DNA of 64,000 nucleotides from Phaenicophaeus curvirostris (GCF_032191515.1 NC_091395.1:30927276-30991275), one strand, 5' to 3'. Positions 9,985 to 21,900 are shown, counted from the stretch's first letter. The notes: generated from the sequence alone by a model not told the origin. Numbers and translations are program-made.

Positions 9985-10050
9985 CAAGGCTCTAGTACAC
10001 TTAATGTACATCAATGAGCTTGCAACTCAACATGAATTTCACTGCAGAGG
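9985..10050 (-). pseudogene. Numt tRNA-Cys
   Basis: The minus-strand anticodon is GCA, within plus GAGCTTGCAACTC, whose five-base stems GAGCT/AACTC are slightly degraded. Position in the WANCY cluster supports the call. Confidence 0.83.
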
Positions 10051-10119
10051 TGATAAGAGGCATTAAACCTGTGTAAACAGGTCTACAGCTTAACATCTTG
10101 ACACTCAGCCATCTTACCT
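10051..10119 (-). pseudogene. Numt tRNA-Tyr
   Basis: The minus-strand anticodon is GTA (plus GTCTACAGC). The right acceptor half ATCTTACC abuts the COI start codon, as in the mitogenome. Confidence 0.85.
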
Positions 10120-11250
10120 GTGATTTTTCATTACCTAATGACTATTGTCTACTAACCACAAAGAAAACGGCACGCTGTACCTAATCTTTGGTGCCTGAGC
10201 CGGCATAGTCGTAACAGCCCTAAGCCTACTTAGCCACACAGAACTCAGCCACCCAGGAATCCTACTCTGAGACGACCAAATCTACAATGTATTCATCACC
10301 GCACATGCCTTTGTAATAATCTTCTTCATAGCCATACCAATTATAATTAGAGGATTCAGAAACTGACTAGTCCCACTTATAATTGGCGCTCCTGACATAG
10401 CATTCCTTCGCATAAAAACCCCAAGATTTGACTACTTCCCCACTCCTTCCTACTCCTACCATCATCCTCCACAGCAGATGCAGGAGCAGGAACTGAATGA
10501 ACAATACACCCTTCATTAGCTATCAACCTAGAACACGCTGGAACCTCAGTAGGTCTTGCCATCTTCTCTCTACCTAGCAGGTGTCTCATCAATCCTAGGG
10601 GCAGGCAACTTTATCACAACAGCTATTAATATGAAACCTCCTGCTCTATCTCAATACCAAACTCCCCTATTTGTATGATCAGTACTTATCACTGCCATCC
10701 TGCTCTTACTACCTCTTCCAGTAATTGCCACTGGCATTACCATGCTACTAACAGACCGTAATCTGAACACTACGTTCTTTGACTCCACTGGAGGAGGTGA
10801 CCTCGTTACCTATTCTGATTCTTTGGTCACCCAGAAGTCTGCATTCTAATCTTACCAGGATTTGGAATCATAGTTTGAGCCATACTATATATTGGATTCC
10901 TTGGATTAGTAGTATGGGCCCACCACATATTCACCATAGGAATAGACGTACACACACGAGCCTATTTCAATTGAGCTACAATAACCATTGCCATCTCAAC
11001 TAGTATCAAATTATTAAGCTGACTAGCCACACTGAAGGGAGGCAGTATCAAATGAGACACCTCCCCCTGCCTCAATACTGTTGATCCCTAGGATTTGTCT
11101 TCCTATTCGCTATTGGAGGCCTAACAAGAATAATACTAGCAAAGTCTTCATTGGACATTGCCCTTCACAACACACCTACGTAGTTGCCTATATCCAGTAT
11201 GTTGTATTTGCAATCCTAGAGGATTTATCCACTGATTCCCACTCTTTTGG
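10120..11250 (+). pseudogene. MT-CO1 (numt copy): Numt cytochrome c oxidase subunit I, damaged and 3'-truncated
   Basis: Copy of the catalytic subunit of complex IV. It begins with the avian GTG start at 10120, with an extra T just after it. Recognisable segments in order: GTLYLIFGAWAG; DDQIYNVFITAHAFVMIFF; NWLVPLMIGAPDMAF; later, in other frames, the region around the helix-VI HPEV motif (HPEVCILILPGFG) and FLGLVVWAHHMFT. A ~55 bp deletion joins PGFG directly to the VWA-like segment near 10870, between short GGAAT repeats. A deletion of about 18 bp lies near 11205. Several frameshifts occur near 10430, 10570 and 11085. Similarity ends near 11240 at a WFPLF-type segment, roughly 300 bp short of the normal end, where old satellite begins. 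Confidence 0.95.
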
Positions 11251-11751
11251 AAGAGCGTCTTAGAACTCACAGGTAAGTCAATATTAACAAGCCTAAACAA
11301 AAACGTATTCTGTTAGTTCTTTGCAGCTTGCAGTGAAAGCACTACAAGAGAACACACTAACAATCACTTGCACTCCACGTTAGCATCTTCCCTGTGCGAG
11401 TTATGTTATCAGCTCTTCAATTTTGCAGTAGCGAATAATAGCTACAGTAAAGACTCCATGGACAAGCCTATAATAAAATCTTCTGTTAGTCATGTTTTGC
11501 AAAATGTAGTGAAAGTGCTACCAGAGAAAACACTAATAAGCATCTGCATTCGAAGCTAGAGTCTTTCCTGTGTGAGTTATGTTTCCAGCTATTGAATTTT
11601 AGCTCCTTAGAAGTCTGAGTCCACAAGCATAAATGAATACATATTCCTGTTACTGCTTTGAAGCTTCAAGTGAAAATGCTACATGAGAAGACTCTAAAAA
11701 GTGGCAGCATTCAATCCTAACAAATTTAAGTTTAAAGCTCAAAATTTTGCA
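11251..11751 (-). repeat. Old satellite monomers (reverse orientation), beside zinc-finger remnant
   Basis: About three old monomers in reverse orientation, with the CAGTGAAAGC-type landmark at about 11329, 11508 and 11667 (179 and 159 bp apart). The first has GCAGCTTGCAGTGAAAGC, almost identical to the reverse complement of the main-array segment GCTTTCACTGCAAGCTGC. Each is followed by TTAGCATCTTCCCTG-type or TAGAGTCTTTCCTG-type sequence at the expected distance. Confidence 0.8.
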
Positions 11752-12015
11752 GGGATGCTTGCCCATGGGGATGCACTGATGTCTGTCCAGGTGTTGCTTT
11801 AGGCTGAAGCTCTTGCCACACTCTGTGCAGGTGAAAGGGGGCTCGCCAGTGTGGATACACTGGTGGATATTCAGGGACGTTTTCTGGATGAAACTTCTGA
11901 AGAACTCAGTAGAGGTGAAGGGGCATTCACCAGTTTGGATGTGCTAGTGCTTGATCAGGCTGTTCTTCTCTGTAAAGCTCTTGCTGCAGTTGGTGCTGGC
12001 AAAGGGGCGACCTTT
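11752..12015 (-). pseudogene. C2H2 zinc-finger fragment, minus-strand arm
   Basis: Remnant of a Krüppel-type C2H2 zinc-finger gene; intact members bind DNA in the nucleus through tandem fingers joined by TGE-type linkers. Read on the minus strand from about 12015 there are three finger-like units. The first (KGRPFASTNCSKSF) has lost a Cys and is followed by an in-frame stop after LIKH. The second (FTSTEFFRSF) has lost both Cys but keeps HQCIHTGE. The third (FTCTECGKSFSLKQHLDRHQ) is the best preserved, with both Cys, but its second His is replaced. No start, KRAB, BTB or SCAN domain is seen. It lies back to back with a plus-strand fragment of the same family and is clearly non-functional. Confidence 0.85.
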
Positions 12016-12037
12016 CATTTGCACCAACTGTAGCAAG
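11980..12037. repeat. Short-spacer inverted repeat at zinc-finger centre
   Basis: Left arm 11980-12005 and right arm 12011-12037 are inverted copies with a five-base spacer. The outer 17 bases match at 16 positions (CTTGCTGCAGTTGGTGC against the reverse complement CTTGCTACAGTTGGTGC), and the inner AAAGG/CCTTT matches perfectly. It is the pivot of the two zinc-finger fragments and of the change in satellite orientation. Confidence 0.8.
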
Positions 12038-12262
12038 ACATTCAACAAGAAGGCACCAGCCTTCTTATTCAATGATAACCAGGACATCCACACAGGTGAG
12101 AACCCCTTTGCCTGTGGCCGATGTGACCTCCACTTCAGATGGAAGCTATCCGGGGTCAGCCACCAGCGCATCAACACTAGCAAGAAGCCCTAGAAGTGTG
12201 GCGACTATGATAAGATTTACAGTGAGAAGCAGAACCTAAAGAAACAACATTGGTGCCATTGA
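12000..12262 (+). pseudogene. C2H2 zinc-finger fragment, plus-strand arm
   Basis: Reads on the plus strand from GRPFICTNCSKTF (both Cys present; first His replaced by Asn in NQDIHTGE), through FACGRCDLHF (both Cys; HQRIN with second His lost), to a stop after TSKKP near 12192, then a degraded third unit KCGDYDKIYSEKQNLKKQH. The HTGE linker is intact once. It is the same family as the minus-strand fragment and starts from the same pivot, so the pair looks like an inverted duplication of one zinc-finger exon. No other domain or start codon is identified. Confidence 0.85.
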
Positions 12263-12400
12263 CAGTCACTGGTGCTACAGGGTGATGAAAGGAAGGGGGG
12301 TGTCATTCGCAGAGGAAGGGGTGGACAGAGAGCAAGAGCTTCGTAGGAACCATGTTGGCTCACAAGTACACCACCTGAAATCCCAGCCTGTGAAGACGTA
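12263..12400. other. Linker between zinc-finger remnant and satellite array
   Basis: About 140 bp with no recognisable feature. It could be the decayed downstream part of the zinc-finger exon. Confidence 0.45.
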
Positions 12401-13384
12401 ATGCTGATGCTTCTGAATGTCTTCTCCTAGAGTATTTTCACTGCAAAGCAAGACTTGTAGAACTTTCAGTCTAGGTTTGTGTACTGTAACATCACAATGG
12501 CTATTAAAGAGTCACTTCAAAATTTCAGATCGTTTAGCACAAGTAACTCACAGAAGCTGGTACGATCAAATGCTGGCTCTAGTTAGAGTCCTCTCTGGAT
12601 GCACTTTCACTGCAAGGTGCAAAAGCATGACTAACAGAACGTTTTAGTGTAGGATACTGAATTGTGACTTAACTGCGCCTATTGAGGCATTTAAGAAAAA
12701 TGAATAACTCCCGCAGGGATGACGCTTGCTAGAAACGATGGTGTTTCTGAATGTCTATTCTTAGAGCGCTTTCACTGCAAAGCAAAATTTGCAGAACACA
12801 GAGTCTACGATTGTGTACTGTAACATCACAATGGCTATTAAAGAGTCACTTCAAAATTTCAGATCATTCAACACAGGTACCTCAGGGAAGATGGTACGGT
12901 CAAATGATGGCTCTCGTTAGAGTCTTCTCTGGATGCGCTTTCACTGCAAGCTGCATAAGAATGACTAAAATAACGTTTTAGTTATTGAATTATATCTTTG
13001 CTGCGCCTAATAAGGCGCATTCCTAAAAGTGAATATCTCCCACAGGGAAGATGCTAACATGAAATGCTGCTGCTTCTGAATGTCTTCTCTTAGAGTGGTT
13101 TCACTGCAAAGTAAGGCTTGTACAACACAGACTCTATGCTTGTGTACTGCAATGTAATTAAGGGTAATAAAGCGTAACTTCAAAAACTCAGATCGTTCAA
13201 CACAGGTAGCTCGGGGAAGATCGTAAGATGAAATGCTGTCTCGTTGGTGTCTTCCCTGGATGCACTTTCACTGCAAGCTGCATAAGCATGACTAACAGAA
13301 AGCCTTAGTATAGGGTACTGAATTGTGACTTAACTGGGGCTAATAACGCAATTTTGGAAAAGAGAGTATCTCCCGCAGGGAAGC
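12401..13384 (+). repeat. Satellite array edge: dimeric ~332 bp repeat, three copies
   Basis: Two diverged monomer types alternate. Type B has GCTTCTGAATGTCTTCTC and, about 75 bp later, ACATCACAATGGCTATTAA; it starts at about 12409, 12743 and 13072 (334 and 329 bp apart). Type A has CTCTCGTTAGAGTCTTCTC-like sequence and resembles the monomers to the right. Monomer B is not seen again further right. The edge of the array therefore preserves an older dimeric organisation. Plus orientation here means the strand reading GGGAAGCTGCTACCATC. Confidence 0.85.
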
Positions 13385-16129
13385 TGCTACCATCAAATGC
13401 TGGCTCTCGTTAGAGTCTTCTCTGGAAGCTCTTTCACTGCAAGCTGCAGATTCTCTCCTAACAAGAAAGCTTTAGGATAGGTTACTGAATTGTGACTTAA
13501 CTTCGGCTAAGAACGCTATTTGAAAAAGAGATTACGTCCCGCAGGGAAGCTGCTACCATCAAATGCTGGACCTCGTTAGAGTCTTCTCTGGAATCGCTTT
13601 TACTGCAAGCTGCAGAATCACTCCTAAGAAGAAATCTTTAGGATAGGGTACTGAATTGGGACTTAACTGCGGCTAATAATGCGATTTTGGAAAAGAGAGT
13701 TTCTCCCACAGGGAAGCTGCTGCTATCAAATGCTGTCTCTCATTGGAGTGTTCTCTGGAAGCGCTTTCACTGTAAGCTGCAGATTCATTCCTTACAGAAA
13801 TCTTTAGTACAGGGTACTGAGTTGTGCCTTACTTTCGCCTAAAAACGCGATTTTGGAAAAGAGAGTATCTCCCTCAGCGAAGCTGCTACCAACAAATGCT
13901 GGCTCTCGTTAAAGTCTTGCGTCGAAGCGCTTTCACTGCAAGATGCAGAATCACTCCTAAGAAGAAATCTTTAGGATAGGGTACTGAATTGTTCCTTAAG
14001 TGCGGGCAATTAACGAGATTTTGGAAAAGAGAGTATTTCCCGCAGGGAAGCTGCTACCATCAAATGTTGGCTCTCGTTACAGTCTTCTCTGGAATCGCTT
14101 TCACTGCATGCTGCAAATCCACTCCTAACAAGAAAGCTTTAGTATAGGGTACTGAATTGTGACTTAACTGCGGCTGATAAAGCGATTTTGGAAAAGAGAG
14201 TATCTCTCGCAGGGAAGCTGCTACCATCAAATGCTGGCTATCGTTAGAGTCTTCTCTGGAGTCGCTTTCACTGCAAGCTGCACATTCACTCCTAACAAAA
14301 AAGCTTTAGTTTAGGGTACTGAATTGAGACTTAACTGCGGCTAATAATGCGATTTTGGAAAAGAGAGTACCGCTCGCAGGGAAGCTGCTACCATCAAAGG
14401 GTGGCTTTCATTAGAGTCTTCTCTGGAAGCATTTTCACTGCAAGCTGCAGATTCATTCCTAACAAGAAATCTTTAGGATAGAGTACTGAATTGGGACTTA
14501 ACTGCGGACAAAAATCGCGATTATGGAAAAGTGAGTATCTCCCGCAGGGAAGCTGCTACCATCAAATGATGGCTCTCGTTAGAGTCTTCTCTGGAGTCGC
14601 TTTCACTGCAAGATGCATTCTTTCCTAACAAGAAAGGTTTACTATAGGGTACTGAATTGTGACTTAAATGCGGCTGATAAAGCGATTTTGGAAAAGAGAG
14701 TGTCTGGCGCAGGGAAGCTGCTACCATCAAATGTTGGCTATCGTTAGAGTTTTCTGTAGAATTGCTTTCACTGCAAGATGCAGATTCATTCCTAACAAGA
14801 AAGCTTTAAGATAGGGTATTGAATTGTGACTAAACTGCGGAAAAAAATCGCGATTTTGGAAAAGTGAGTATCTCCCGCAGGGAAGCTGCTGCCATCAAAT
14901 GCTTGCTCTCGTTAGAGTCTTCTGTAGAATCGCTTTCACTGCAAGCTGCACATTCACTCCTAACAAAAAAGCTTTAAGATAGGGTACTGAATTGGGACTT
15001 AAATGCGGCTAATAATGCGATTATGGAAAAGAAAGTATCTCTCGCAGGGAAGCTGCTACCATCAAATGCTGGCTCTCGTTAGAGTCTTCTCTCGAAGCGC
15101 ATTCCCTGCAAGCTGCACATTCACTCCTAACAAAAAAGCTTTAGTTTAGGGTACTGAATTGAGACTTAACTGCGGCTAATAATGCGATTTTAGAAATGAG
15201 AGTATCTCCCTCAGGGAAGCTGCTACCATCAAATGCTGGCTCTTGTTAAAGTCTTCTCTAGAAGAGATTTCAATGCAAGCTGCAGATTCTCTCCTAACAG
15301 AAAGCTTTGTTTAGGGTATTGAATTCGGACATACTTTTGACTAATACGCGATTTTGGAAAAGAGAGTACCGCTCGCAGGGAAGCTGCTACCATCAAAGGG
15401 TGGCTTTCATTAGAGTCTTCCCTGGAAGTGTTTTCACTGCAAGCTGCAGAATCATTCCTAACAAGAAATCTTTAGGATAGAGTACTGAATTGGGACTTAA
15501 CTGCGGCTAAGAACGCAATATTGGAAAAGAGAGTTTCTCTCGCAAGGAAGCTGCTACCATCAAATGCTGGCTCTCGTTAGAGTCTTCTCTCGAAGCGCTT
15601 TCACTGCAAGCTGCAGAAAAACTCCTAAGAAGAAATCTTTAGGATAGGGTATTGAATTGTGACTTAACTTCGGCTAAGAACGCAGTATTGGAAAAGAGAG
15701 TATCTTCCTCAACGAAGCTGCTACCATCAAATGCTTGCTCTCGTTAGAGTCTTCTCTGGAGTCGCTTTCACTGCAAGCTGCAGATTCACTCCTAACCAGA
15801 AAGCTTTAGGATAGGGTACTAATTGTGACTTAAATGCGGCTGAGTTTTCTGTAGAATCGCTTTCACTTCAAGCTGCAGATTCATTCCTAACAAGAAAGCT
15901 TTCGCATAGGGTGCTGAATTGTGACTTAACTGCGGCTAATAATGCGATTAGGGAAAGGAGAATATCTCCCTCAGGGAAGCTGCTACCATCAAATGCTGGC
16001 TCTCGTTAGAGTCTTCTCTGGAGTCGCTTTCACTGCAAGCTGCACATTCACTACTAACAAGAAATCTTTAAGATAGGGTCCTGAATTGTGACTTAACTGC
16101 GGCCAAGTAACGAGATTTTGGAAAAGAGA

Positions 16130-19100
16130 GTATCTCCCTCAGGGAAGCTGCTACCATCAAGTGCTTGCTCTCGATAGAGTCTTCTCTGGAAGCGCTTTCC
16201 CTGCAAGCTGCAGATTCACTCCTAACAAGAAAGCTTTAAGATAGGGTACTGAATTGGGACTTAGCTGCGGCTGCACATTCTTTCCTTACAGAAAGCTTTA
16301 AGATAGGGTCCTGAATTGTGACTTTACTGCGGCTAATAATGCGATTATGGCAAAGAGAGTATCTCTCGCAGGGAAGCTGCTACCATCAAATGCCGGCTCT
16401 CGTTAGAGTCTTCTCTCGAAGCACTTACACTGCAAGATGCAGAATCACTCCTAAGAAGAAATCATTAGGATAGGGTATTGAATTGGGACTTAACTGCGGA
16501 CAAAAATCGCGATTATGGCAAAGTGAGTATCTCCTGCAGGGAAGCTGCTACCATCAAATGCTGGCTCTCGTTAGAGTCTTCTGTGGAATCGCTTTCACTG
16601 CAAGCTGCACATTCACTCCTAACAAGAAAGCTTTAGGATAGGGTACTGAATTGTGATTTAACTGCGGCTAAGAACGCAATATTGGAAAAGAGAGTATCTT
16701 CCTCAACGAAGCTGCTACCATCAAATGCTGGCTCCCGTTAGAGTCTTCTCTCGAAGCACTTTCACTGCAAGATGCATTCTTTCCTAACAAGAAAGGTTTA
16801 CTATAGGGTGCTGAATTGTGACTTAAATGCGGCTGATAAAACGATTTTGGAAAAGAGAGTGTCTGGCGCAGGGAAGCTGCTACCTTCAAATGCTGGCTCT
16901 CGTTAGAGTTTTCAGTAGAATCGCTTTCACTGCAAGCTGCAGATTCATTCCTAACAAGAAAGCTTTAAGATAGGGTCCTGAATTGGGACTTAACGTCGGC
17001 TAATAACGCAATATTGGAAAAGAGAGTATCTTCCTCAACCAAGCAGCTACCATCAAATGCTCGCTCTCGTTAGAGTCTTCTCTGGAGTCGCTTTCACTGC
17101 AAGCTGCACATTCACACCTAACAAGAAAGCTTTATGATAGGGTACTGAATTGGGACTTAACTGCGGCTGCACATTCTTTCCTTACAGAAAGCTTTAAGAT
17201 AGGGTACTGAATTCGGACTTAACGGCGGCTAAGAACGCAATATTGGAAAAGAGAGTATCTCCCGCAGGGAAGCTGCTACCATCAAATGCTGGCTCTCGTT
17301 AGAGTTTTCAGTAGAATTGCTTTCCCTGCAAGCTGCAGATTCATTCCTAACAAGAAAGCTTAAAGATAGGGTCCTGAATTGGGACTTAACTGCGGCCAAG
17401 TAACGAGATTTTGGAAAAGAGAGTATCTCCCTCAGGGAAGCTGCTACCATCAAATGCTGACTCTTTTTAAATTCTTCTCTAGAAGGGCTTTTAATGCAAG
17501 CTGCAGATTCTCTCCTAACAGAAAGCTTTAGTATAGGGTATTGAATTCGGACATACTTTTGACTAATACGCGATTTTGGAAAAGAGAGTATCGCTCGCAG
17601 GGAAGCTGCTACCATCAAAGGGTGGCTTTCATTAGAGTCTTCTCCGGAAGCGTTTTCACTGCAAGCTGCACATTCACTCCTGACAAGAAAGCTTTAAGAT
17701 AGGGCATTGAATTGATGCTTAACTGCGGCCAAGTAACGAGATTTTGGAAAAGAGAGTATATCCTTCAGGGAAGCAGCTACCATCAAATGCTGGCTCTCGT
17801 TAGAGTCTTCTCTCGAAGCGCTTTTACTGCAAGATGCATTCTTTCCTAACAAGAAAGGTTTACTATAGGGTGCTGAATTGTGACTTAAATGCGGCTGACA
17901 AAGCGATTTTGGAAAAGAGAGTGTCTGGCGCAGGGAAGCTGCTACCATCAAATGCTGGCTCTCGTTAGAGTCTTCTCTGGAGTCGCTTTCACTGCAAGCT
18001 GCACATTCACTCCTAACAAGAAAGCTTTAAGTTAGGGTACAGAATTGGGACTTAACTGCGGCTAAGAACGCAATATTGTAAAAGAGAGTATCTCCCGCAG
18101 GGAAGCTGCTACCATCAAATGCTGGCTCTCGTTAGAATCTTCACTGGAAGCGCTTTCACTGCAAGCTGCACATTCACTCCTAACAAGAAAGCTTTAGGAT
18201 AGGGTACTGAATAGTGACTTCACTTCGGCTAAGAACGCAATATTGGAAAAGAGAGTATCTCCCGCAGGGAAGCTGCTACCATCAAATGCTGACTCTCGTT
18301 AGAGTCTTCTCTCGAAGCGCTTTCAATGCAAGATGCATTCTTTCCTAACAAGAAAGGTTTACTATAGGGTGCTGAATTGCGACTTAAATGAGGCTGATAA
18401 AGCGATTTTGGAAAAGAGAGTGTCTGGCGCAAGGAAGCTGCTACTATCAAATGCCGGCTCTCTTTAGAGTTTTCTGTAGAATCGCTTTCACTGCAAGCTG
18501 CAGATTCATTCCTAACAAGAAAGCTTTAAGATAAGGTACTGAATTGGGACTTAACTGCGGCCAAGTAACGAGATTTTAGAAAAGAGAGTGTCTCCCTCAG
18601 GGAAGTTGCTACCATCAAATGCTTGCTCTCGTTAGAGTCTTCTCTGGAAGTGCTTTCTCTGCAAGCTGCAGATTCAGTCCTAGCAAGAAAGCTTTAAGAT
18701 AGGGTACTTAATTGGGACTTAACAGCGCCTAATAATGCGATTATGGCAAAGAGAGTATCCCTCGCAGGGAAGGTGCTACCATCAAATGCTGGCTCTCGTT
18801 AGAGTCTTCTCTCGAAGCACTTTCACTGCAAGCTGCAGAATCACTTCTAAGAAGAAATCATTAGGACAGGGTATTGAATTGGGATATAACTGCGGACAAA
18901 AATCGCGATTATGGAAAAGAGAGTATCTCCCGCAGGGAAGCTGCTACCATCAAATGCTGACTCTCGTTAGAATCTTCTCTGGAGTCGCTTTCACTGCAAG
19001 CTGCACATTCACTCCTAACAAGAAAGCTTTAAGAAAGGGTCCTGAATTGTGACTTAACTGCGGCCAAGTAACGAGATTTTGGAAAAGAGAGTATCTCTCG

Positions 19101-19700
19101 CAGGGAAGCTGCTACCATCAAATGCTGGCTCTCGTTAGAGTCTTCTCTGGAAGCGCATTCCCTGCAAGCTGCAGATTCAGTCCTAACTAGAAAGCTTTAA
19201 AATAGGGTACTGAATTGGGACTTAACTGCGACTGCACATTCTTTCCTTACTGAAAACTTTAAGATAGGGTACTGAATTGGGACTTAGCTGCAGCCAAGTA
19301 ACGAGATTTTGGAAAAGAGAGTATCTCCCTCAGGGAAGCTGCTACCATCAAGTGCTTGCTCTCGATAGAGTCTTCTCTGGAAGCGCTTTCCCTGCAAGCT
19401 GCAGATTCAGTCCTAACAAGAAAGCTTTAAGATAGGGTACTGAATTGGGACTTAGCTGCGGCTGCACATTCTTTCCTTACAGAAAGCTTTAAGATAGGGT
19501 CCTGAAGTGTGACTTTACTGCGGCTAATAATGCGATTATGGCAAAGAGAGTATCTCTCGCAGGGAAGCTGCTACCATCAAATGCTGGCTCTCGTTAGAGT
19601 CTTCTCTCGAAGCACTTTCACTGCAAGCTGCAGAATCACTTCTAAGAAGAAATCATTAGGATAGGGTATTGAATTGGGATTTAACTGCGGACAAAAATCG
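16130..19700 (+). repeat. Segmental duplication inside divergent layer, ~3.19 kb offset
   Basis: The distinctive monomer with CAAGTGCTTGCTCTCGATAG occurs at about 16160 and 19350. The following several hundred bases, including the short deleted monomer and GGTCCTGAA-type variant, also match, so a block of the layer was copied. Confidence 0.75.
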
Positions 19701-21900
19701 CGATTATGGAAAAGAGAGTATCTCCCGCAGGGAAGCTGCTACCATCAAATGCTGGCTCTCGTTAGAGTCTTCTCTGGAGTCGCTTTCACTGCAAGCTGCA
19801 CATTCACTCCTAACAAGAAAGCTTTAAGATAGGGTCCTGAATTGTGACTTAACTGCGGCCAAGTAACGAGATTTTGGAAAAGAGAGTATCTCTCGCAGGG
19901 AAGCTGCTACCATCAAATGCTGGCTCTCGTTAGAGTCTTCTCTGGAAGCGCATTCCCTGCAAGCTGCAGATTCAGTCCTAACTAGAAAGCTTTAAAATAG
20001 GGTACTGAATTGGGACTTAACTGCGACTGCACATTCTTTCCTTACTGAAAACTTTAAGATAGGGTACTGAATTGGGACTTAACTGCAGCCAAGTAACGAG
20101 ATTTTGGAAAAGAGAGTATCTACCTCAGGGAAGCTGCTACCATCAAATGCTGGCTCTCGTTAGAATCTTCTCTGGAAGCGCTTTCACTGCAAGCTGCACA
20201 TTCACTCCTAACAAGAAAGCTTTAGGATAGGGTACTGAATTGTGACTTAACTTCGGCTAAGAACGCAATTTTGGAAAAGAGAGTATCTCCCGCAGGGAAG
20301 CTGCTACCATCAAATGCTGGCTCTCGTTAGAGTCTTCTCTCGAAGCGCTTTCAATGCAAGATGCATTCTTTCCTAACAAGAAAGGTTTACTATAGGGTAC
20401 TGAATTGGGACTTAACTGCGGCCAAGTAACGAGATTTTAGAAAAGAGAGTTTCTCCCGCAGGGAAGTTGCTACCATCAAATGCTTGCTCTCGTTAGAGTC
20501 TTCTCTGTAAGCGCTTTCTCTGCAACCTGCAGATTCATTCCTAACAAGAAAGCTTTAAGATAGGGTACTGAATTGGGACTTAACTGCGGCCAAGTAACGA
20601 GATTTTAGAAAAGAGAGTGTCTCCCTCAGGGAAGCTGCTACCATCAAATGCTTGCTCTCGTTAGAGTCTTCTCTGGAAGCGCTTTCCCTGTAAGGTGCAG
20701 ATTCAGTCCTAACAAGAAATCTTTAAGATAGGGTACTGAATTGGGACTTAACTGCGGCTGCACATTCTTTCCTTACAGAAAACTTTAAGATAGGGTACTG
20801 AATTGGGACTTAACTGCGGCAAAGTAACGAGATTTTGGAAAACAGAGTATCTACCGCAGGGAAGCTGCTACCATCAAATGCTGGCTCTCGTTAGAGTCTT
20901 CTGTGGAATCGCTTTCACTGCAAGCTGCACATTCACTCCAAAAAAAAAAGCTTTAGTATAGGGTACTGAATTGAGACTTAACTGCGGCTAATAATGCGAT
21001 TTTAGAAAAGAGAGTATCTCCCTCAGGGAAGCTGCTACCATCAAATGCTGGCTCTTGTTAAAGTCTTCTCTAGAAGGGCTTTCAATGCAAGCTGCAGATT
21101 CTCTCCTAACATAAAGCTTTAGTATAGGGTATTGAATTCGGACATACTTTTGACTAATACGCGATTTTGGAAAAGAGAGTACCGCTCACAGGGAAGCTGC
21201 TACCATCAAAGGATGGCTCTCGTTAGAGTCTTCTCTGGAGTCCCTTTCACTGCAAGCTGCAGAATCATTCCTAACAAGAAATCTTTAGGATAGACTACTG
21301 AATTGGGACTTAACTGCGGCCAAGTAACGAGATTTTGGAAAAGAGAGTATCTCCCTCAGGGAAGCTGCTACCATCAAATGCTTGCTCTCGTTAGAGTCTT
21401 CTCTGGAAGTGCTTTCCCTGCAAGCTGAAGATTTACTCCTATCAAGAAAGCTTTAAGATAGGGTACTGAATTGGGACTTAACTGCGGCCGCACATTCTTT
21501 CCTTGCAGAAAGCTTTAAGATAGGGTTCTGAATTGGGAGTTAACTGCGGCCAAGTAACGAGATTTTGGAAAAGAGAGTATCTCCCTCAGGGAAGCTGCTA
21601 CCATCAAATGCTGGCTCTCGTTAGAGTTTTCAGTAGAATCGCTTTCACTGCAAGCTGCAGATTCATTCCTAACAAGAAAGCTTTAAGATGGGGTACTGAA
21701 TTGGGACTTAACTTCGGCTAATAACGCAATATTGGAAAAGAGATTATATCCCTCAGGGAAGCAGCTACCATCAAATGCTGGCTCTCGTTAGAGTCTTCTC
21801 TGGAAGCGCTTTCCCTGCATGCTGCAGATTCAGTTCTAACAAGAAACCTTTAAGATAGGGTACTGAATTGGGACATAACTGCGGCTGCACATTCACTCCT
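16260..21900 (+). repeat. Family of ~65 bp internally deleted monomers
   Basis: Eight short units in which the ~100 bp between CTGCGGCT and GCTGCACATTC is missing, leaving the direct join GCGGCTGCACATTC. Joins lie at about 16271, 17167, 19232, 19462, 20027, 20758, 21487 and 21884. Short GCT/GCTGC homology at the join suggests one deletion event, later copied by local duplication; two copies have CGACTGCACATT and one has CGGCCGCACATT. Confidence 0.75.
18900..20100 (+). repeat. Tandem segmental duplication, ~795 bp offset
   Basis: Rare variants CCTAACTAGAAAGC, TTTAAAATAGGG and TGCGACTGCACATT occur together at about 19181-19240 and again at about 19976-20035. About 0.8 kb of monomers, including one short monomer, was duplicated in tandem. 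Confidence 0.8.

Larger units (their letters stand above)
8516..11250 (+). other. Nuclear mitochondrial DNA insert (numt), tRNA-Ile to COI
   Basis: A continuous ~2.7 kb copy of avian mitochondrial DNA. Order and strands match the bird mitogenome: tRNA-Ile(+), tRNA-Gln(-), tRNA-Met(+), ND2(+), tRNA-Trp(+), tRNA-Ala, Asn, Cys, Tyr (all -), COI(+). TGA codons sit where tryptophan is expected, so the copied genes used the vertebrate mitochondrial code. Frameshifts and small deletions in ND2 and COI, and the nuclear repeats on both sides (CR1 left, satellite right), show it is a nuclear copy. It abuts the neighbouring repeats with no visible filler. Confidence 0.96.

Noticed and set aside
8516..11250. 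Genuine mitochondrial contig
   Set aside because: Frameshifts, deletions in COI, damaged tRNA stems, and direct joins to CR1 and satellite show a nuclear copy.
11368..11559. 63-codon plus-strand frame as a gene
   Set aside because: It spans two old satellite monomers and reads antisense to nothing conserved.
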